NCBI GenBank assembly: GCA_003427395.1
Contig: BFEA01000360.1
Coordinates: 1,520,488-1,574,063 of the forward strand
Length of the DNA: 53,576 nt
Source of the DNA: Chara braunii
Taxonomy: Eukaryota; Streptophyta; Charophyceae; Charales; Characeae
Reading direction: 5' to 3'
Shown: positions 1 through 11,218 of the stretch, one piece after another
How the letters are laid out: each line of letters opens with the position of its first letter
How positions within the stretch are numbered: the stretch's first letter is position 1
The notes under the pieces: model-generated
The model's database searches: none
Told to the model about the DNA's origin: nothing
What the model saw: the letters and a program-made list of their open reading frames with translations, nothing else
Program-made: the position numbers and the translations under genes

Positions 1-1
1 G

Positions 2-620
2 TACTAGTCGTTCTGCATTGCCTCAAGACCTTCCAAGCCTACCTATTCGAGAGGCGTTTTATCCTAAGAATCGATCCAACCAATGTCGCGGGGGCTTTAA
101 AGAATTACAAGCCTATAGACCCGACGATTGGGAAATGGGTAGGATTCATCTGACAGTTCGATTACAAGATCGAACGAATTGTTGGACTCAGAAACAAGGT
201 CGATGGGCTAAGTCGGATCTGCATCACACCTGAAGGGGTGGAGAATGTAGAACCCATCGACACGTTCCTTGAATACGAAGGAGGAACCCTTGCGGTGGAT
301 AACGAAATGATGAGTTAAGGATGCGCGTCGGAAGAATTGTTGATTCAAACTTTGGAGAAAGGGGCATCTGCCGTAGTGGCGGAACTTAGGGAAGGGTTAG
401 TCACCACTCGAGGACGCAAGGAAGAGAAGGATTCGTGGGGAGCGATAGTAGGTCCGAAGGAGGAATTGATAGCAATGGCCGTTGAGGGAGGCCGGGAAGC
501 CGTGACGAGTTTAGTGGAATCTTGGGAACGAAAAAAGTTGCAGCTAATGGTAAACCAGATGCAGGAGAGGCAGGGTGAGGATCAGGAAGGGAAGGAGTTT
601 TTCTATGTTCAAATGTAGTA
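2..620 (+). pseudogene. Pol fragment: RNase H C-terminus and linker to integrase (element A)
   Basis: One frame gives residues typical of the end of a gypsy RNase H domain: a stretch with LKTFQAYLFERRFILRID, then KPIDPTIGKWVGFI, a stop, and QFDYKIERIVGLRNKVDGLSRI. These correspond to the family's tether before the DALSR-like end. A further stop near 316 is followed by an open linker (337-618) rich in Lys and Glu, ending in two stops just before the integrase zinc finger. The catalytic part of RNase H is outside the window. The piece belongs to the same polyprotein as the next feature. Confidence 0.7.
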
Positions 621-1877
621 GTGATCTTTCGAGAGATCGGATTGTTGTTGATAGGAAACAAGCAACCCATGGAGGTCAGCCTTAAAGCAAGAGAGGAGGC
701 CAAAAGGTACATCCTAAGGCGCGACCATCTGTTCAGGAGGGAGGAAGGCGTTACTCCTACGAGAGTCATATGTGGAAGGTCTAGGCAGTTGGACGTGATC
801 CAGGCGATGCACGACGCACTAGCAGGGGGACATCGATCGTTCAAAAGGACCCTTGCAAATATAACACCTCTCTATTATTGGCCAGGCATGGCTGGTATGG
901 ACGCCATGTATTGTAAGACCTGTTTGATCTGCCAGGAACGGAGCTCGGCCCGCGTCTTCGAGTCACTTAGACCAACACGAGTGTTGGGGCCGGGACATCT
1001 GGTCCATCTTGACCTTGCGGTATGCCTGTATCAACGGATGGATACATGTATATCCTGGATGCGCGGGACAACTTGAGTGGGTTCGTGGAGGCGGTCGCCC
1101 GGAAGAAAAATACGGGGAAAGGTGTAGTAAATTGAATATAGGATTTTTACCTGAGGCATCCCTTCATCAGGAGGTTTGAAACAGACAACGGAACGAAGTT
1201 TGTAAACCAAGAAGTGTTGGGAATGCTTAAAAGGCATATCAAACTCATAGAGCCATATCACCTAGAGGTTAATGCACCTATGGAAAGGGGGCACCGGATC
1301 TTAAAGAACACAATTGCGAAGCTCGCGGCTGACGATCTGGGGAGTTGGCCTAAATACCTTAAGCAGGCGGTCTTTTCGGAGAACATGACACCTAAGAGGA
1401 CAACGGGATGTATCCCTGCGGAACTCTGGTACGGAAGAGAGATCGATTTTCCCGTGGAAGCCTTGATACCTACCTGGAACAGGTTAGATGACGATCCGCG
1501 TATGACCACGAAAGAGTTAATTGAGGCCGATGTAAAAAGTCCTTAGAAACGCGGAGGTCATGGAAGGCATCGCCAACCGGGTACTAGACAACAGGATGAG
1601 GGACAAAACAAGATGGGACCGGGTTAAAAATATCCGAAAGGAGCCACTTCAGGTGGGGGAGACGGTAATGGTAAGAAACTCGGTACTAGAAAGTACCTGG
1701 TCTGGGCAACTGGGGAGGAGGTTCAAAGGCCCTTACCGAGTCGCTAAGCGGGTGAGACTAAACACCTTCGAACTGGAAGATTTGGATGGAACTGGATTAT
1801 AAGTCGGGACCCAGTGGAACAATGGCTTCAGGAGGCCGAGGATAAGAAAACTGAGGAGTCTATAAGCTAAGAACTGA
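621..1877 (+). pseudogene. Integrase of Ty3/gypsy element A, frameshifted
   Basis: The zinc-binding part reads HDALAGGH, then CKTCLIC, an HHCC finger. The catalytic core shows an Asp in LVHLDLAV, a second Asp in ETDNGTKFVN and the Glu in NAPMERGH, so the D-D-E triad of retroviral-type integrases is present across different frames. The C-terminal part (1560-1802) contains RRFKGPYRV, the GPY/F module of gypsy integrases. Frame changes occur near 1030, 1125, 1545 and 1795, and in-frame stops near 1128-1135, so no active enzyme can be made. After the last frameshift the tail ends at the TAA near 1868. The core resembles, but is clearly different from, the integrase of element B at 34846-35469. 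Confidence 0.85.
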
Positions 1878-2235
1878 CGGCAGCCTTGCCCACACTGTGT
1901 TTTGTCTCTGACTATGTCCGTGAGACTTTTCTTTTTTTGGGAAGGGGAAATGGATTGGGCTGATTGAAAATGGGAGGTGGGATGCCCGGGGACTTCTTAT
2001 GTCAATGGGTTTTGTGTGGCAATGGGAAAGGTTGCCGGGAGCATTGTACCATAGTTTTTTAGGGAAAAATAATGGGATCGTTACAAATGCGGCATTTGTA
2101 TGAAGGGGCAAATGAATAATAATGGCTTTGTAAAAAGGATACTGGGACTACCAAACCGGGGGGACTTGTGTATGAGGGCCTCGGTGGGTGTTGTTTTGTT
2201 ATACAGGATCAAGGAATAAGCTTTAAAAAACGAAA
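1878..2235 (+). other. Spacer between integrase and extra ORF of element A
   Basis: G-rich spacer with no open frame that continues from either side. I see no splice, promoter or repeat signal I would defend. Confidence 0.4.
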
Positions 2236-3164
2236 ATGGAATTCGGCAACGAGAATGACAGTTGTGCGATCAACAGGCGCAGCGAAGGGGAAAGAGCGGG
2301 ACCAAGCAAGGACCGGAAGACCGTAAAGAGAAAATTGTATATAGGGTACCTGTCCAAACAAGTAGTGGGCAGGGGAGCGAGAAAACAGGTGTGTAGAGGG
2401 TCCTCGCCTCTCAAAAAAGGAGAAGGGATATATATCGCATCAGGGAGTGAAAGCGAGGAAGAGAGAGTGAGTATGGGAGAAACGGGCAGATGGGAAGGAG
2501 AGAGGGATCGGACCTCCGTCGAAGAGAAGACCGAGGAGTGCAAACGACGTGAGCCTTGGTGTGGGGAGAACGAAGAAAAACAGGACAAGAATGACAAATG
2601 CGAAGAAGGGGAAGGAGGAAGGGAGAGTCCACGTGAAGAGCTGAGCGGCCACGACGGTTGTGAGGGGAGGTACACGGACTTTAGGGAGGGATATGAAAGG
2701 AGGGAGGACGTCCCTTACAACCTAGATCCGAAGAACTTCACGGGTGAGTTCAACCCCATACGAACGGAAGAGGATGAGGACGAGGAGGAAGAAGTACAAG
2801 AGGTCATCGAGATTAGTAGTGGCGATGAGAGGGATGGGATCTCAAGGCCCAAAGAAGAACCCCCTACGAACCGGCCACGCGAAGGATCCTTCAGATGGGA
2901 AGATGAGTTTGGGCCGACGCCAGCCATTGCTTTGAGCAATGAATTAGTGTAATCACGCACGACTGGATTATTAAGGTCAGAGAGTTCATGGAGGCAGGAG
3001 TGACAGCCACGCCTTTGGACTTTTACAATGAAATGGAGTTGCGGGAAATTACGAAGAGAAAGAGGGAAATCCTGACCTCCAGCCTGAGAGTTAAAATGTC
3101 AGCAGAAAGACAGGAGGAATCAGGGACCAAGCGAGATGGGACACATGACAGCGAGAGGGACTAG
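2236..3164 (+). pseudogene. Extra acidic ORF downstream of pol (element A)
   Basis: An open frame of 238 codons starts at ATG 2236 and ends at 2952. In a shifted frame the coding style continues for about 70 residues (IKVREFMEAGVTATPLDF and onward) to a stop near 3163, so one frameshift probably split a protein of about 310 residues. The composition is very polar: many Glu, Arg, Lys and Ser, an Asp/Glu block (EEDEDEEEEVQ) and, right after it, VIEISSGDE, which fits the SUMO-interaction pattern of hydrophobic residues beside an acidic stretch. No enzymatic domain is recognised. It lies in sense orientation between integrase and the 3' LTR, where plant gypsy elements sometimes carry extra ORFs. 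Function unknown. Confidence 0.55.
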
Positions 3165-3861
3165 ATGTTGTGAGCATTGAACAAAAATTGTGATTTTCTT
3201 TTGCAGTATTGGAGTGACAAAGTTTGGATAGTATGAGTGAGTTTGCTGGGAATGAGCGATACAAGGACTAGCTAGAACTGTGTCATGATGAGTTAGAAGA
3301 TAGCATTTTGAAGCTACTTCCTGGATGAGCTACCTTCGAAAGAATATGTACAAAACAATGACACGGGGTATGGGGGTGAGACTGGTTGGGATGGTTGTAT
3401 TGTGAGCTATTGGAATGAACAAAGATTGCGCTTCTAAGAAGAGACCATGAGTTCGGATTGACAAATAAAGCAGGGCGTTGAGTGTGGGTTGAGTACAAGA
3501 GAGGTTAGGGAACCTATCGGTAAAGAGGCGTGGAGAATACCCCTTCCCTAGGAGCCTAATCCAACTAAGTTTTGAATGAGCCTGAAAATAGCAAAAAGCT
3601 AAGAGGTCAGAAAGAGTAAAAATAGAGGGGGTGCTCCTGTCCTTCGCTATGGTTGAACGACCGGGTGGGCTAGTGCTGCTTGGGGTTGCAAGCCTCAACC
3701 CGAACTCTAGACACTAAGTCGGATGTATCCATGAACAATAAATTGTGTTGAAAAAGGATGAAGGGAACCGCACGCGTAAAACTATAAAAGATGGCCACAT
3801 TCTAACCCCTGAGACAAAGACGGGATCCGTGTCCTCGAGGCCCAACCCCTCGGGCGCTAAC
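3165..3861 (+). other. 3' untranslated region of element A, unassigned part
   Basis: AT-moderate sequence with no sustained coding frame in either direction that I can relate to a family. Short open frames on the minus strand (around 3283-3698) have no recognisable domain and are treated as chance. Confidence 0.35.
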
Positions 3862-4012
3862 ATTGGAATGGATAAGGATGACCCTGACAAGGCCGTTCCA
3901 CTTAAATGAATAAGAACGACCCTGACAAGGCCGTTCGATTGAGATGGAAAAGAATGACCCTGATAAGGTTGTTCGACTGGAAATGAAAAATGACCCCTAA
4001 TAAGGGTCCTCT
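3862..4012 (+). repeat. Minisatellite 1 in the 3' UTR of element A (period about 37-40 bp, about 4 copies)
   Basis: The core GACCCTGACAAGGCCGTTC recurs near 3880, 3916 and 3956 and, degraded, near 3992, separated by about 37-40 bases with a purine-rich spacer of the AATGGATAAGRA type. Copies differ by several substitutions. Confidence 0.8.
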
Positions 4013-5102
4013 TGCATGGCTGAGTGAGATGGATTGAGCATGAGAAATCTGGAATTTGCATTGAAGAATTTCTTGAGGACTGGAGATTGCATTGCATATC
4101 AGGTGACCCTAGGCGGATTGAAAAAGACATGAAAATAACATTGGTAGGATTTTGCTTTTTGCTCTAATATCAGGCCTCAACAGATGGGAGATACAGGTGT
4201 ATGCACCGCGACCCCAAGACCTCTGCCCTTCCTAAAGGGGATGTCTCAGGCGACTCGTTCCTCATAAAGAAGGATAAGGGTTGACGGACCAAGACATCTT
4301 TCTCTTTGACTGATGCTCGCCGTCCGGAACGAACTTCGACAATGAACTCTAGTCGGGGAGTTCAAACTGCGCCTCATGTTGAGAACCTAAACGTCAAAGG
4401 CGTGGAGCCAAACGGGTGTGGTACCATTCTTTTGCTAGTCTCATTTGCTCTCCCCAACCACACGTCATACCGCAGAGGGGCGGCGTGGCCGCTTGGGATG
4501 GACCAAGGCTGTTCGCGTTAAGTTGAGCGGCAATGTCGAAAGGGAGGGGTCAGGCGAGGTACCGGGTGGAGTCCGCACCCACCACAGGGCGATTGACACC
4601 GCCCTGTCGGATCATTACAACCGTTTTGGGACTAACCGCGAGATCTTCATAATTGCACTCGCAGACCAATAGAGAGCCCCAACTCTCTTGAAAGGAAGAG
4701 GCCGGATCCAATAAATGACCACTCGGGAGGAATGGTTCGCGAGAGATGCCTTTATGGCAAGATGGGATCCTGGGAAGTTTGGACTGGACCTACCTGCCAG
4801 ATATGAGATGGTACCTCAGTGATGACGCTCGTCTCGTCCTGGCAAAAGGTCGGACTACGTAGAAGGATGAGGTGTTACCTGCCAAGGAAGGACCGATCAC
4901 CCTTCCTTCTAGGAGCAGGTGGACCGTTGTTCTTGACTCAGTTGGTGGGCCAAGGTTCCGTACCTCCGAGTGAGAACTGGTCGTGCAATGCGGACATCAC
5001 ATTTTTGAGTGGGGGGAAGGCGTACCATCTACCGCTGAAAAAACGTGCAATAAAAAGAACTGTGATCAAAAGGATAAGGTTACCATGAGTTCGAGAGAAA
5101 TT
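4013..5102 (+). other. 3' untranslated region of element A between minisatellites 1 and 2
   Basis: Mixed sequence with no recognised domain. A plus-strand frame at 4306-4521 and others nearby have no similarity I can name. I see no repeats longer than a few tens of bases. Confidence 0.35.
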
Positions 5103-5580
5103 CCATAATTGACTTTGCGTGGGCTTGAGAAAGACCTGGTAAGATGTCCAGAAGAGAAAGGTATAAAAAATTGACTTGCGTGGTTTTGAGAAAGGCCTGG
5201 CAAGATGTCCAGAAGAGAAAGGCATGGAAAATTGACTTTGTGTGGGCTTGAGAAAGGTCTGGCAAGATGTCCAGAAGAGAAAGGCATGAAAGATTGACTT
5301 TGTATAGGCTTGAGAAAGGTCTGGCAGGATATCCAGAAGAAAGATGCATGTGAAATGAATTTTGCGTGGGCTTGAGAAAGGCCTGGCAGGATGTCCAGAA
5401 GAAAGATGCATGTGAAATGAATTTTGCGTGGGCTTGAGAAAGGTCTGGCAAGACGCCTAGAGAAAAAAAATGCATTGATTAAGCTTGGGCTTGAGAAGGT
5501 CTGGCAAGATGACCTGAAAAAAATTTGTATGTTTTAGATAGGGCTTGAGAAGGGCCGGTCAAAATATCCAAGAAAAAAAT
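5103..5580 (+). repeat. Minisatellite 2 in the 3' UTR of element A (period about 61-64 bp, about 8 copies)
   Basis: The unit contains GGGCTTGAGAAAGGYCTGGC followed by AGATGTCCAGAAGAGAAAGG. Copies start near 5107, 5170, 5231, 5293, 5354, 5415, 5476 and 5532. The last two are shorter and more diverged. The minus strand is open in all three frames across the array because the repeat lacks stops; these frames are low-complexity artefacts. Confidence 0.9.
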
Positions 5581-5805
5581 ATATGTAAAATTGGTTGAGC
5601 ATGAGGGAGAGAAGAGGATGGCAAGAGTCCTGGACTCCACGGGCCGAAGAGGCGATTAAAAGAGGCTCTGAGGGTGACGATTGTCGGAAAGAAGACATGG
5701 TCTGCTTGAGACGGAAGACAAATCATTTGAGGGCATTCAGGGATGACGAGATTCCGGGGAGGCGCATTGGATGCAGGAGACGAAAGAAGTCGAAAGAAAG
5801 ATGAA
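5581..5805 (+). other. Spacer between minisatellites 2 and 3
   Basis: Purine-rich spacer with no coding signal that I can support. Confidence 0.4.
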
Positions 5806-6180
5806 TCTTCTAAGAGTGATGAATGAGACAAGAGAAGGCTTGATGTTGTAAGAGTGATGAATAAGACGAAAGAAGGTTTGATGTTCTAAGAGTGATGAAT
5901 GAGACAAGAGAAGGCTTGATGTTCCAAGAGTGCTGAATGAGACGAGAGAAGGCTTGATGTTCTAAGAGTGATGAANGAGACGAGAGAAGGTTTGATGTTC
6001 TAAGAGTGATGAATGAGACAAGAGAAAAGCTTGATGCACTTCGGGTGATGAATGAGACGAAAAACTTGATGCACTTCGGGTGATGAATGAAACGAAAAGC
6101 TTGATGCATTTCGGGTGATGAATGAGACAAAAGAAGCCGAAAAAATGCTTGATGTTCTAAGAGTGATGAATGAGAGGAGA
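5806..6180 (+). repeat. Minisatellite 3 in the 3' UTR of element A (period about 37 bp, about 10 copies)
   Basis: The unit alternates GTGATGAATGAGACRAGAGA with AGGCTTGATGTTCTAAGA. From about 6032 a shorter variant appears in which TTCTAAGAGT is replaced by CACTTCGGGT. One unknown base lies at 5976. The array is followed by a C-run (about 6224-6239) and an A-run (6269-6294). Confidence 0.9.
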
Positions 6181-6268
6181 AAAGCCTGAAGGAAGTCCTA
6201 GAAAGAGAACTTGACCCTCTACACACCCCCCCCCGCCCCAAGGAGCAGAGACTAGAAGAGACCTCGAG

Positions 6269-6294
6269 AAAANAAAAAAAAAAAAAAAAAAAAA
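6269..6294 (+). repeat. Poly(A) run with one unknown base
   Basis: About 25 A residues with N at 6273, between minisatellite 3 and the polypurine tract of element A. It may be replication slippage or a small retroposed tail; no target duplication is obvious. Confidence 0.7.
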
Positions 6295-6401
6295 GGACCC
6301 TGACAAACTAACCACCTAATACATCTCACCCCCTCTCCTTTGCCTATCCCTCCAGACCCTCCTACTCACAGAAGACTGGTGACGATGAGGACATCGCGAA
6401 T

Positions 6402-6413
6402 GAGTGGGGAGAA
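6402..6413 (+). promoter_or_regulatory. Polypurine tract of element A
   Basis: GAGTGGGGAGAA abuts a TG that starts the LTR at 6414. In LTR retrotransposons this tract primes plus-strand DNA synthesis. It is short and contains one T, which is tolerated in the family. Confidence 0.6.
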
Positions 6414-6627
6414 TGTGTCGGGACCCGTGGGTCCCGAATAACATCCCGACACTCGAGAGCCTGTATATAGCCAAGTTGAGCACGATATAAGAATCTGGAG
6501 TAAGTAGACAAGAGAAAGAAAAAATACAAAGGACTAGGACGAGACCACCAAGAGGAGTGACGCTCTGGGCTGAGTACCGCAGGGAGAAAGAACCGGCAAC
6601 GACAAGTAAGTAAGGGATGGGACACGG
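6414..6627 (+). mobile_element. Start of the 3' LTR of element A (interrupted by element B)
   Basis: The sequence starts TGTGTCGGGACCC directly after the polypurine tract. It opens with nested inverted repeats: CGGGACCC/GGGTCCCG (6419-6436) inside TGTCGGGA/TCCCGACA (6416-6451). A TATATAG at 6464-6470 could be a TATA box. Element B cuts the LTR after 6627; the rest should begin at 50082. Confidence 0.6.
6624..6627. repeat. Target-site duplication of element B, left copy (ACGG)
   Basis: ACGG precedes the left LTR and recurs at 50078-50081 right after the right LTR. Gypsy elements usually duplicate 4-6 bp. Confidence 0.7.
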
Positions 6628-7094
6628 TGTCACACTTTTTCTAGTCGGGCCTCTACAGCCGACCAGAAAGCCAACAGGCTGTCACGCAGGATTTTGTAGT
6701 TGTTTGTAATAAATTGATTAAATTAAATTTAATTAATTGAGTAAATCCCTTCCTGTTGTGTGCGTCCGGCTTCGAGCGAGACCCTTCAATTGCGGTCTTT
6801 GCCGGTCCCCGGTCTTAGACTCTTAGGAATCTTTTATTTTGATTTGGAACAGTAAAGAATCATGTAGTAGATAATCATAAATTCTGATATGTCATGCATG
6901 CATCAATTTTGCCAATTTTCTAATTTTGATAACTGTGACAGAATTATCAAAGAATGCAATCATCAGTAAGGACAATGCAAGAACCAAGACTGACTGACTC
7001 AAGCAAAGACAAGGGTAAATGAGGCAAGAATGAGAACTCACAATAGTCTTAGAGAGTACACATGCAGAGAGCACGACCAACACTAGTCAAAAGT

Positions 7095-7823
7095 TCTCAC
7101 TCATATCTTTGAATCTCACACTCAATCTCATATTTTGTTGCATGTCTCTTGTGCTTCCGGCCAAGTCTCCGTACCCTCAGAGGTTGTGGTCTCTTGATGT
7201 AGAGTCACCTGAAGCCTGCTAGTTCTGAGCATTTTCATCCAACACTCATGACCCGAAAGTCAACCATTGCACAAAACTAATCTCATATAGTAGGAAGATA
7301 GGGCCAAGAGAAAATCCCTCGCCTGAGATGTTAAAACTCCGAAGGTTCTATCAATGCCCCATAGTCAATCTGTGTTGGTGAGATGTACCTCTTGGCTAGG
7401 TCGACCAGGTCACTCCAAGAGGAACCGTCCATGAGAAGAGAAGGGACAAGTGGTCTTGGGTAGTCGATGTAGAGCTTGGGTCAAAAACTACGAATTAGCT
7501 TTACTCCATTTTCATCTAACTTTTTTTCTTCCTCTTCTAGGTACCTGGCTAAAGCAACCTAGACTGAATCGAAGTACTCATGAGTTTCCTTGCCTTTCTT
7601 CACGTAGAGTCTCAGGTCGAGGATGATGTCTGCTGCAAAACTGGTAAGAACAACAAAAATAGATAGGTTTCATTGTCTAAAGCCAACTGCACTGACGAAC
7701 CGATACTGGACTGCATCTTTGAGGGCTACGATATCGAGGTTGGCCAAGACTGATTCACTAACAAGAAAAGACTGGATTGCGCTCATGGGTAGACAGACAC
7801 CGGAACCGATCACTGGTGTAGAG
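7095..7823 (-). pseudogene. Degraded copy of the LTR-encoded leader domain (3' LTR)
   Basis: This is the counterpart of the 252-codon frame at 43672-44430. The minus strand keeps PVIGSGVCLPMSAIQ, VLANLDIVALKDAVQYRF and SAVGFRQ, followed by a stop where the other copy has Gly, and further frame breaks downstream. MITE 1 is inserted at its 5' edge, so its upstream codons now come from the MITE. Comparison of the two LTR copies shows which positions changed after insertion. Confidence 0.7.
7816..7823. repeat. Target-site duplication of MITE 1, left (GTGTAGAG)
   Basis: Eight bases, repeated exactly at 8156-8163. The intact site in the right LTR near 44391-44398 shows a single related copy (GTGCAGAT). 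Confidence 0.85.
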
Positions 7824-8155
7824 CTGCGTAGCATGGCGAACGTGTTCGCACGTTCTCGCGAACAACTCGCGAACATGTTCGGGCGAACATATATTTTTTT
7901 CCATAAATATATATTATATATATATATTATTTTTTCGGTTCTTGATTTTTAACTCATGATTGGCTACGAATTTGAACATAACTCCAAGGCAAAAGTTGCT
8001 TGTATTGTTATTTAACATAACATAAATTTGTTTCAGAGTTTTCGGAGAACTTTTTTTTTTTTTTTATGTTCACGTTCAGAGGGTTTTGAGTGCTTGTTCG
8101 TGTTCGGGCGAACATGTTCTCGTTCACCTCCGAACGCTAACACGGTGCTACGTAG
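7824..8155. mobile_element. MITE 1 (332 bp, non-autonomous DNA transposon)
   Basis: The insertion is absent from the other LTR. Its ends are CTGCGTAGCA and TGCTACGTAG, imperfect inverted repeats (9 of 10), and it is flanked by 8-bp duplications. Inside are several GCGAACATGTTCG-like palindromes near both ends and an AT-rich centre with poly(T). It shares central words with MITE 2, such as AAGGCAAAAGTTG against GAGGCAAACGTTG and CATAACATA. An 8-bp duplication fits the hAT and related superfamilies, but the family was not tested. Confidence 0.85.
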
Positions 8156-8163
8156 GTGTAGAG
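8156..8163. repeat. Target-site duplication of MITE 1, right (GTGTAGAG)
   Basis: Exact match to 7816-7823. Confidence 0.85.
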
Positions 8164-11100
8164 TAAAAAGTTAACCCTATGCTGATCGTTTTCGACTGTA
8201 AATCTCGAGTGGTTGGAGCCGAGAGATGTTGCTTAAACTTTGATTGAATGTTTGTCTGAGTGTTTTCTGAATGCTAGTCAAAAGTACATTATATGCTGAA
8301 TGAACATTGAAATAATGAGCCACCGAAACGTTGATCATATGAAATCATACTGCAAGGAGAACAGCAAACTGTTGAAGGATGCTTGCTGGTACAGATACTG
8401 GTGGATTTTCCGGAGAAGGATGTCTGGGTCTTACTTCGTTCACTCAAGATTTGCTCTGGCCTGTTCTACCGTTTCCAACGATGAACTGGTACTGTGTAAC
8501 TTGCCATCGTGTCCATAGAAGTAGATTACATATTCAATATACTTTTCCTCTTTTATCTTCTGAATTGCGTATTCACGTTGAACTTTCCTGTGTTATCCCA
8601 TATCTCGGTATGCTTCTTCCTCCCATCCCTCTCTCCTATACTTGCATAACCAATGTTTTATTATCATAATCTCCTCTTCCCTCATATTTTCTCCTCACGC
8701 TCGGATCACACAACGGTAAAAAATGTCATGAATCGTTACCGGCCACACAAATAGGGTGACCAGCTGCCCTCAAACCCAGGGGTGTTGGTGTTAGCCAGGA
8801 AGTTCAACAAAACTGTTGAAAGCTTCTTTGCACGTTATGTCCCACTGCTAGCCAAACGTTGATGCACGACTAGTGACAAATTGCAGATGGCCTACAGGTT
8901 TTCTGTAGGTTAAGTCTCTTTCCGTTGTTTAGGTATCGCAATGTATGGATCCTCATAAAGCCACTTGCTAAGCACGATTCCTCTTTCTGTTGTAACTCTT
9001 TATTAGGACTCGTCGCGGTGAATGAGAATGCTATGGACGTCTGGCTGCATGTACTCATTTTGAGTAGTTCACTGTCGAGATTTGAACAGACAGCCCATGC
9101 TGAACTAACTGAGTTCACAACAGATGATCAAATACTGCAACTAAGAGTGAGCAGCAAAACACAGGCTGACTCTTTCACCAATTGAATCAACTGGAACAAA
9201 CTGTGGTCAACCAACTGCACTTTGTATGTCATGTTGGATGCTAACAAGCATTATCGTTACCGACACTCAACACAAAGCGCTATCGGTGGTCAGTGTCGTC
9301 GTAACGAGACGCATGTGTCATCAAGGATTACCATCAACCATGTATAACGCAGGGAGTTACTGATTGCTGGTGCTACCCTAGTGTGGTTCGATGGTCAATC
9401 GACAACAGCAGCTACCTCTACGCCATGCAAGACAACACGAGTCATAGTTTGTCCATCAAAAGGTAAACTTCTAGGGTACTCGACGCTCAGAATGCGAGTC
9501 TCACCTCAATATAATGACCTTGAGTATGAAGTCCAGTTTTTGCTCAAAATTGTAGACTTAAGTATGAGACTTGTCCGTACTTCGCACGTACAACGCCTGA
9601 GTACGACATCTGTCTCTACTTAACACTTCAGTTTTGTGCATGGGACTCATTGGTACTTTCTGAGCCTAGACCACGCATCCTTACTCAACATTTGTATAAA
9701 TAGACCATTTAGAATAGAATCAACGTACGATGACTTAGGCGTTTGTTACGTTCCTAAGGGCTCAAGATAAATTTCTTGAAGGAACTTAACGGAACGTCCC
9801 CTTTGTGCCGACTGAGCTACACCTTGATGGGGAAAACGTCCTCACAATCCTGGCGGGAGTTGCAGGGACGTTTACCAATTTTTTCCTTCGTCAAACTTAC
9901 TAAGGGAAAAGTCCGTACCCACAATAAACCAAAATCATCGAGTGTTTTCAGACTTCTTTCAGCCTCAACATTTAGTTAATGAGAGCAGGACTGTCTTTTT
10001 CATGGTTAGACCTCTTCAGACTCTCAGATCTCTTATATCTCTCGGAAGAATTAGTAGAGTTTGTCACTGAGCAACTAGGCATTTCGCGATGACCAAGAGA
10101 GGAAGGTCAGTACTTTCCGCAATCCACATTCCCTTCTCATAAAAGGACGGCAAAAAAATTCGAAAAGTTCTGCTTTACCCAACAACAGGCCCATAGCACC
10201 ATGTCAGTGATCATTAAGATTAGTTCCAGTAAATAATTAGAGCATCGTCGTTTCTTTCCTGAACCAGATTAGCCAATCCTTAACCCACATTCAAACAGCT
10301 GATAATTGCGGATATTAATCTCCATCAAGTAGGAACTTAACAATCAGGTAAGTTATTTTTCTTAGTTGTTGTTCCCTTCCCTTGCTACTCATCGCTCGAT
10401 GACACAGTGGTGCGAAGTGTTCGTTGGTCAAACATGGATCATGATTCACAATTACTTCCAGATCTTACGAGCAACCATTCTTCCTGAGTGGGGGTGGGAT
10501 TCTGAACAGAAAGCCCTAAGGGTTCTCAGCCCTTCGCTGGTTCTTGTCCACCTGATTGAAACGGTCGTTTAGTGTCACGATGACCCCAATTAAACTAGAA
10601 CACGAGTATCAATTCCTCATTCATCAGCCAGTTTCCACACAAGGGCTATCACACAAGCAAGGGGTACGAAGATCTTGACGGTGGTAAAGTGAAAACATTC
10701 TCAAGTGATCAACACCTTATCTTATCTAGGCCCAAAAACGTACTCAAACTTCTCCCGGGGCCACGTCACCAGTACTCTGGTTTTTCGCTGCGCTCGTCCA
10801 CTATCTCTCACTCAGTTAGATGTTCAAGCTCTCACCACAATGCTCAATCTCACTGAGCGTGAGTCGACTGGGAAATGCTCGTAGCATAGAATGGCAAAGT
10901 TACCACCTCTGTAAACAAATCACTAGCGAACGAGCCTGTGCTTGAAAGAGCGAATGACAACTCGCGGAATAAAGAAACAAAATCCCTCTTAGAGGTGACT
11001 CTAAGAATCAGTATAAAAACCCATATCCGCAGCAATCCGTCCGACGATTGAGAATCATGACCGCGCAGAGCCTGACATCGTTGTTTTTATTTCAAATGTA

Positions 11101-11218
11101 ATAGTCATTGAACTACCCATCATCAGAAGAAGACCCAGCGTCCAAGCAATGAATATAAATGCCCAACTATGGCGCGTTCGATAAAGACGATCTCCCTCGA
11201 GAAGACAGACACTGGCTA

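Larger units (their letters stand above)
1..6627 (+). mobile_element. Element A: Ty3/gypsy LTR retrotransposon, 5'-truncated by the window, 3' LTR interrupted
   Basis: The plus strand shows, in order, the end of RNase H, the integrase zinc finger and core, the GPY module, an extra acidic ORF, a long non-coding 3' region with minisatellites, a polypurine tract and an LTR beginning TGTGTCGGGA. Gag, protease and RT lie outside the window. All pol pieces carry stops or frameshifts, so this is a relic. The 3' LTR is broken at 6627 by element B and by inference resumes at 50082, because the 4 bases ACGG occur on both sides of B. Minisatellites between pol and the 3' LTR are known from plant Tat-type gypsy elements. 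The far end of its LTR was not located. Confidence 0.8.

Noticed and set aside
5066-5475. Three long overlapping minus-strand frames with PxxPxLSQAHAKS-like repeats
   Set aside because: They read across minisatellite 2, whose unit lacks stops in several frames. Repetition of the DNA explains the repeated peptide.
5810-6241. A 143-codon minus-strand frame rich in Ser, His and Phe
   Set aside because: It is the minisatellite 3 array read in reverse and includes an unknown base.
8300-8669. Plus-strand frames in both LTRs with CVTCHRVH, a possible CxxCH haem site or zinc site
   Set aside because: The left copy is in broken frames, the minus strand is equally open in the right copy, and a single CxxCH is too common.
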